Shown: positions 4,119 through 5,476 of the stretch, piece after piece
Layout of the letters: each line of letters opens with the position of its first letter
Numbering within the stretch: the stretch's first letter is position 1
NCBI GenBank assembly: GCA_900553245.1
Contig: USCP01000131.1
Span: forward strand, 1-5,476
Source: an uncultured Peptococcaceae bacterium
GTDB lineage: Bacteria > Bacillota > Peptococcia > Peptococcales > Peptococcaceae
DNA length: 5,476 bases
Direction: 5' to 3'
Program-made: the position numbers and the translations under genes
The notes under the pieces: generated by a model
What the model was told of the DNA's origin: nothing
The model's input: only the letters and a program-made list of their open reading frames with translations
Database searches by the model: none

Positions 4119-4562
4119 TTATTCAAACACGGATTGATACATCTTATACAACTTTTCTTTGTGCTCATGAGGGACTATAAACCCATACTCACCACTTTCA
4201 GTGACTTTTCCTTGAATAACATAGGTGCCGCTTAAGGCTGGAATGGTATCGAGTCTTACACTTTTACCGGGTGCAAGCGTTTTTTCACTGCCTATGACTG
4301 CGCTGTTGCCATCCAAAACACGCAACTGTACAGAACCGGGATTATCAGGATCACTCATGATGACAGGTGCTTCTTTCACCCAATTATTAGCGCCTGTAAT
4401 ATTGCAATACGCTTCTGTGCTCAAAAATGCTGTGCCCTGCCAAGAAAAAGGATGTTCCGGATCGTCAATGGTCAAGTGTTTTACCGAATATACCGCAACC
4501 ATCAAACCCGATGTCACCAATAACAGGAGGACTACAAGGGGAACAATGAATGTCTTTTTCAT
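4119..4562 (-). CDS. Membrane-anchored protein with an outside domain, unknown
   Basis: This 147-residue protein begins MKK followed by one hydrophobic helix (about 4-25) that serves as a signal anchor; no lipobox cysteine follows. The rest, about 120 residues, is polar and rich in alternating hydrophobic and small residues (SVQLRVLDG, KSVRLDTIPALSGTYVIQGKV), which suggests a beta-sandwich outside the cell, ending in a short lysine-rich helix. Only one cysteine is present in the outside part. ATG 4562 is preceded by AAGAGGTGG with 5-8 nt spacing; a GTG three codons earlier lies inside that site and is rejected. It has a good promoter of its own at 4619-4646. Its neighbours are a secreted protein upstream and a membrane protein downstream, hinting at a cell-envelope cluster, but no family is recognised. 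Confidence 0.82.
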   Translation of the reverse strand: MKKTFIVPLVVLLLLVTSGLMVAVYSVKHLTIDDPEHPFSWQGTAFLSTEAYCNITGANNWVKEAPVIMSDPDNPGSVQLRVLDGNSAVIGSEKTLAPGKSVRLDTIPALSGTYVIQGKVTESGEYGFIVPHEHKEKLYKMYQSVFE

Positions 4563-4618
4563 CACAGCCACCTCTTTTCTACCTTATGCTCATTTTTGAA
4601 ATTTTCTTTCTTTTTCCA

Positions 4619-4646
4619 ATTATACCATAACATTGTATTTTATCAA
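4619..4646 (-). promoter_or_regulatory. Sigma-A-type promoter of the anchored protein gene
   Basis: On the minus strand TTGATA (4646-4641) and TATAAT (4624-4619) are 16 bp apart, five and six matches to consensus. They lie about 57 nt before the start codon, in an AT-rich stretch with a run of nine T residues just upstream (minus strand). Confidence 0.82.
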
Positions 4647-4699
4647 TATGTTTAGTGCTATCAAAAAAAAATTAAATCTTCATTGATAATCCACATAAC

Positions 4700-4740
4700 A
4701 AAAAGAAGGTGCGCACCCCCTTCACGGATGCGCACCTTCT
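4700..4740 (-). terminator. Terminator hairpin in repeat copy 2
   Basis: On the minus strand AGAAGGTGCGCA (4740-4729) pairs perfectly with TGCGCACCTTCT (4715-4704). One G-U wobble and two further pairs extend the stem, and TTTTT follows. It is the expected end of the secreted-protein transcript. Confidence 0.88.
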
Positions 4741-4797
4741 CTTATTGAAGCATAAATCCCTACTTTTATGCCCTGCAAATCCTCATCATCGCGCCTT
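4701..4797 (-). repeat. 97-bp two-hairpin repeat, copy 2
   Basis: This is 90% identical to 3536-3632, with no gaps. On the minus strand the first hairpin GCATAAA/TTTATGC is perfect in this copy, where copy 1 has a G-U pair. The repeat begins 74 nt after the stop of the secreted-protein gene, with a second small palindrome between. Confidence 0.85.
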
Positions 4798-4811
4798 TAT
4801 AATTTCCCTCA

Positions 4812-4829
4812 AATGACAGGCTTGTCATT
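4812..4829. repeat. Small palindrome in the 3' region of the secreted-protein gene
   Basis: AATGACA (4812-4818) and TGTCATT (4823-4829) form a perfect 7-bp stem around a 4-nt loop. No T-run follows on either strand, so it is not a terminator by itself. It may be an operator-like site or a 3'-end stabilising hairpin. Confidence 0.5.
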
Positions 4830-4871
4830 CTATCCTATAAACGCTCGAAGTTTTTTATCGTACAGTGTAAG

Positions 4872-5459
4872 TTATTGCATACAGATGTCAACCATGTATG
4901 GCTGAATCTTGTCACGATAGTCGTCAACTGGGACATACATTCTTCCTTGATAGTTAAATGCATTTATATTGATAATCTTACTTCCGTTACCATCCGGAAC
5001 TGTTAATGTTTTGCCGTTAAAACTATAGGCATAATTTTTAGTTTGGTCAGCATCATAGTATTTTTCGTAAACACCAGTGATATCTACACATTTATCATAC
5101 TTAACAGGGTCACCGCCGGTTGTCCAGTCAGTAACGTTGTTTTGAGTATAGATAAAAGATGGCTGGCCAATATGAAGCCCTGCCAAACGACCGCCACCGG
5201 CACCGCCCATTTCATTCCCAAATGCCGGATCTCTGAAGTAGATACCCATATTAGCAACTGCACCAATATCACGCAATTTTACATAAGTATGTCCACCGTA
5301 CGTAATGGAATTTTGTAAATTGACAGCATTACCATTCACATAGGTTGGATATGTAAGTGGTTGAATCGGAGACGCCTCCGCAGCCCCCGCCGGTGCCACC
5401 GCACCCAAGCCAACGACCGCTGCCAAAGCCAATGCAGTTAAACGTTTTTTCATTTTCAT
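4872..5459 (-). CDS. Secreted protein with copper amine oxidase N-like repeats
   Basis: This 195-residue protein starts with a classical Sec signal peptide: MKMKKR, a hydrophobic alanine-rich core (7-22), then APAGAA-E with likely cleavage near residue 27. The mature part opens with YVNGNAVNLQNSITYGGHTYVKLRDIGAV in two adjacent pieces (40-53 and 54-68), the pattern of the copper amine oxidase N-terminal-like domain that many Firmicutes attach to exported proteins. A related but weaker unit, FNGKTLTVPDGNG then YQGRMYVPVDDY, ends the protein. A glycine-rich segment GGAGGGR lies between. No catalytic domain, sortase signal or membrane anchor follows, so it should be released or bind the wall through this fold. 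GGAGTG (5471-5466) is 6 nt before ATG 5459; a second ATG two codons on is 12 nt away. The promoter lies outside the window. Confidence 0.85.
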   Translation of the reverse strand: MKMKKRLTALALAAVVGLGAVAPAGAAEASPIQPLTYPTYVNGNAVNLQNSITYGGHTYVKLRDIGAVANMGIYFRDPAFGNEMGGAGGGRLAGLHIGQPSFIYTQNNVTDWTTGGDPVKYDKCVDITGVYEKYYDADQTKNYAYSFNGKTLTVPDGNGSKIININAFNYQGRMYVPVDDYRDKIQPYMVDICMQ

Positions 5460-5476
5460 GTTAATCACTCCATTTC

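Noticed and set aside
1..5476. CRISPR array, tRNA or rRNA genes, and plasmid origin.
   Set aside because: I saw no regularly spaced repeats, cloverleaf or rRNA sequence and no iteron-like array on either strand.

Overview
The window reads as chromosomal DNA of a low-to-mid GC Bacillota, most likely an anaerobic clostridium-like gut or animal-associated bacterium. The support is strong AGGAGG-type ribosome binding sites, a fused FolB-FolK protein, a YjdF protein behind a yjdF-type riboswitch leader, an Abi_2 (AbiF-like) gene with its leader RNA, and a small secreted protein of the copper amine oxidase N-domain-like type. I cannot name the species from this sequence.

Layout. Positions 1-922 hold the end of a folate operon: the 3' end of folP overlaps a bifunctional folB-folK fusion, closed by a strong terminator. 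At 955-2176 there is a self-contained operon: an extended -10 promoter, a structured leader of about 180 nt that I identify as a yjdF (azaaromatic-binding) riboswitch, yjdF itself, two small membrane protein genes, and a terminator. Positions 2169-2819 are a decayed accessory patch. It carries a truncated Abi_2/AbiF gene on the minus strand with an intact-looking promoter and short terminator-ended leader RNA, and a frameshifted, truncated transposase start on the plus strand. A 16-nt direct repeat made of one terminator arm flanks this patch, which suggests that it landed in a bidirectional terminator shared by two convergent transcription units.

From 2837 to 5459 all genes are on the minus strand. 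In their own direction they are: a small secreted protein, a membrane-anchored protein with an outside domain, a four-helix membrane protein, and a RibD_C/dihydrofolate-reductase-like oxidoreductase whose 5' leader contains the first about 20 codons of an XRE-type regulator. Two copies of a 97-bp repeat (90% identical) sit in the 3' regions of two of these genes. Each copy folds into two hairpins whose non-Watson-Crick positions are mostly G-U wobbles when read as minus-strand RNA, and each ends in a terminator.

The best candidates for new biology are the AbiF-type leader RNA next to its broken effector, the 97-bp repeated 3'-UTR element, and the two uncharacterised membrane peptides under yjdF riboswitch control.
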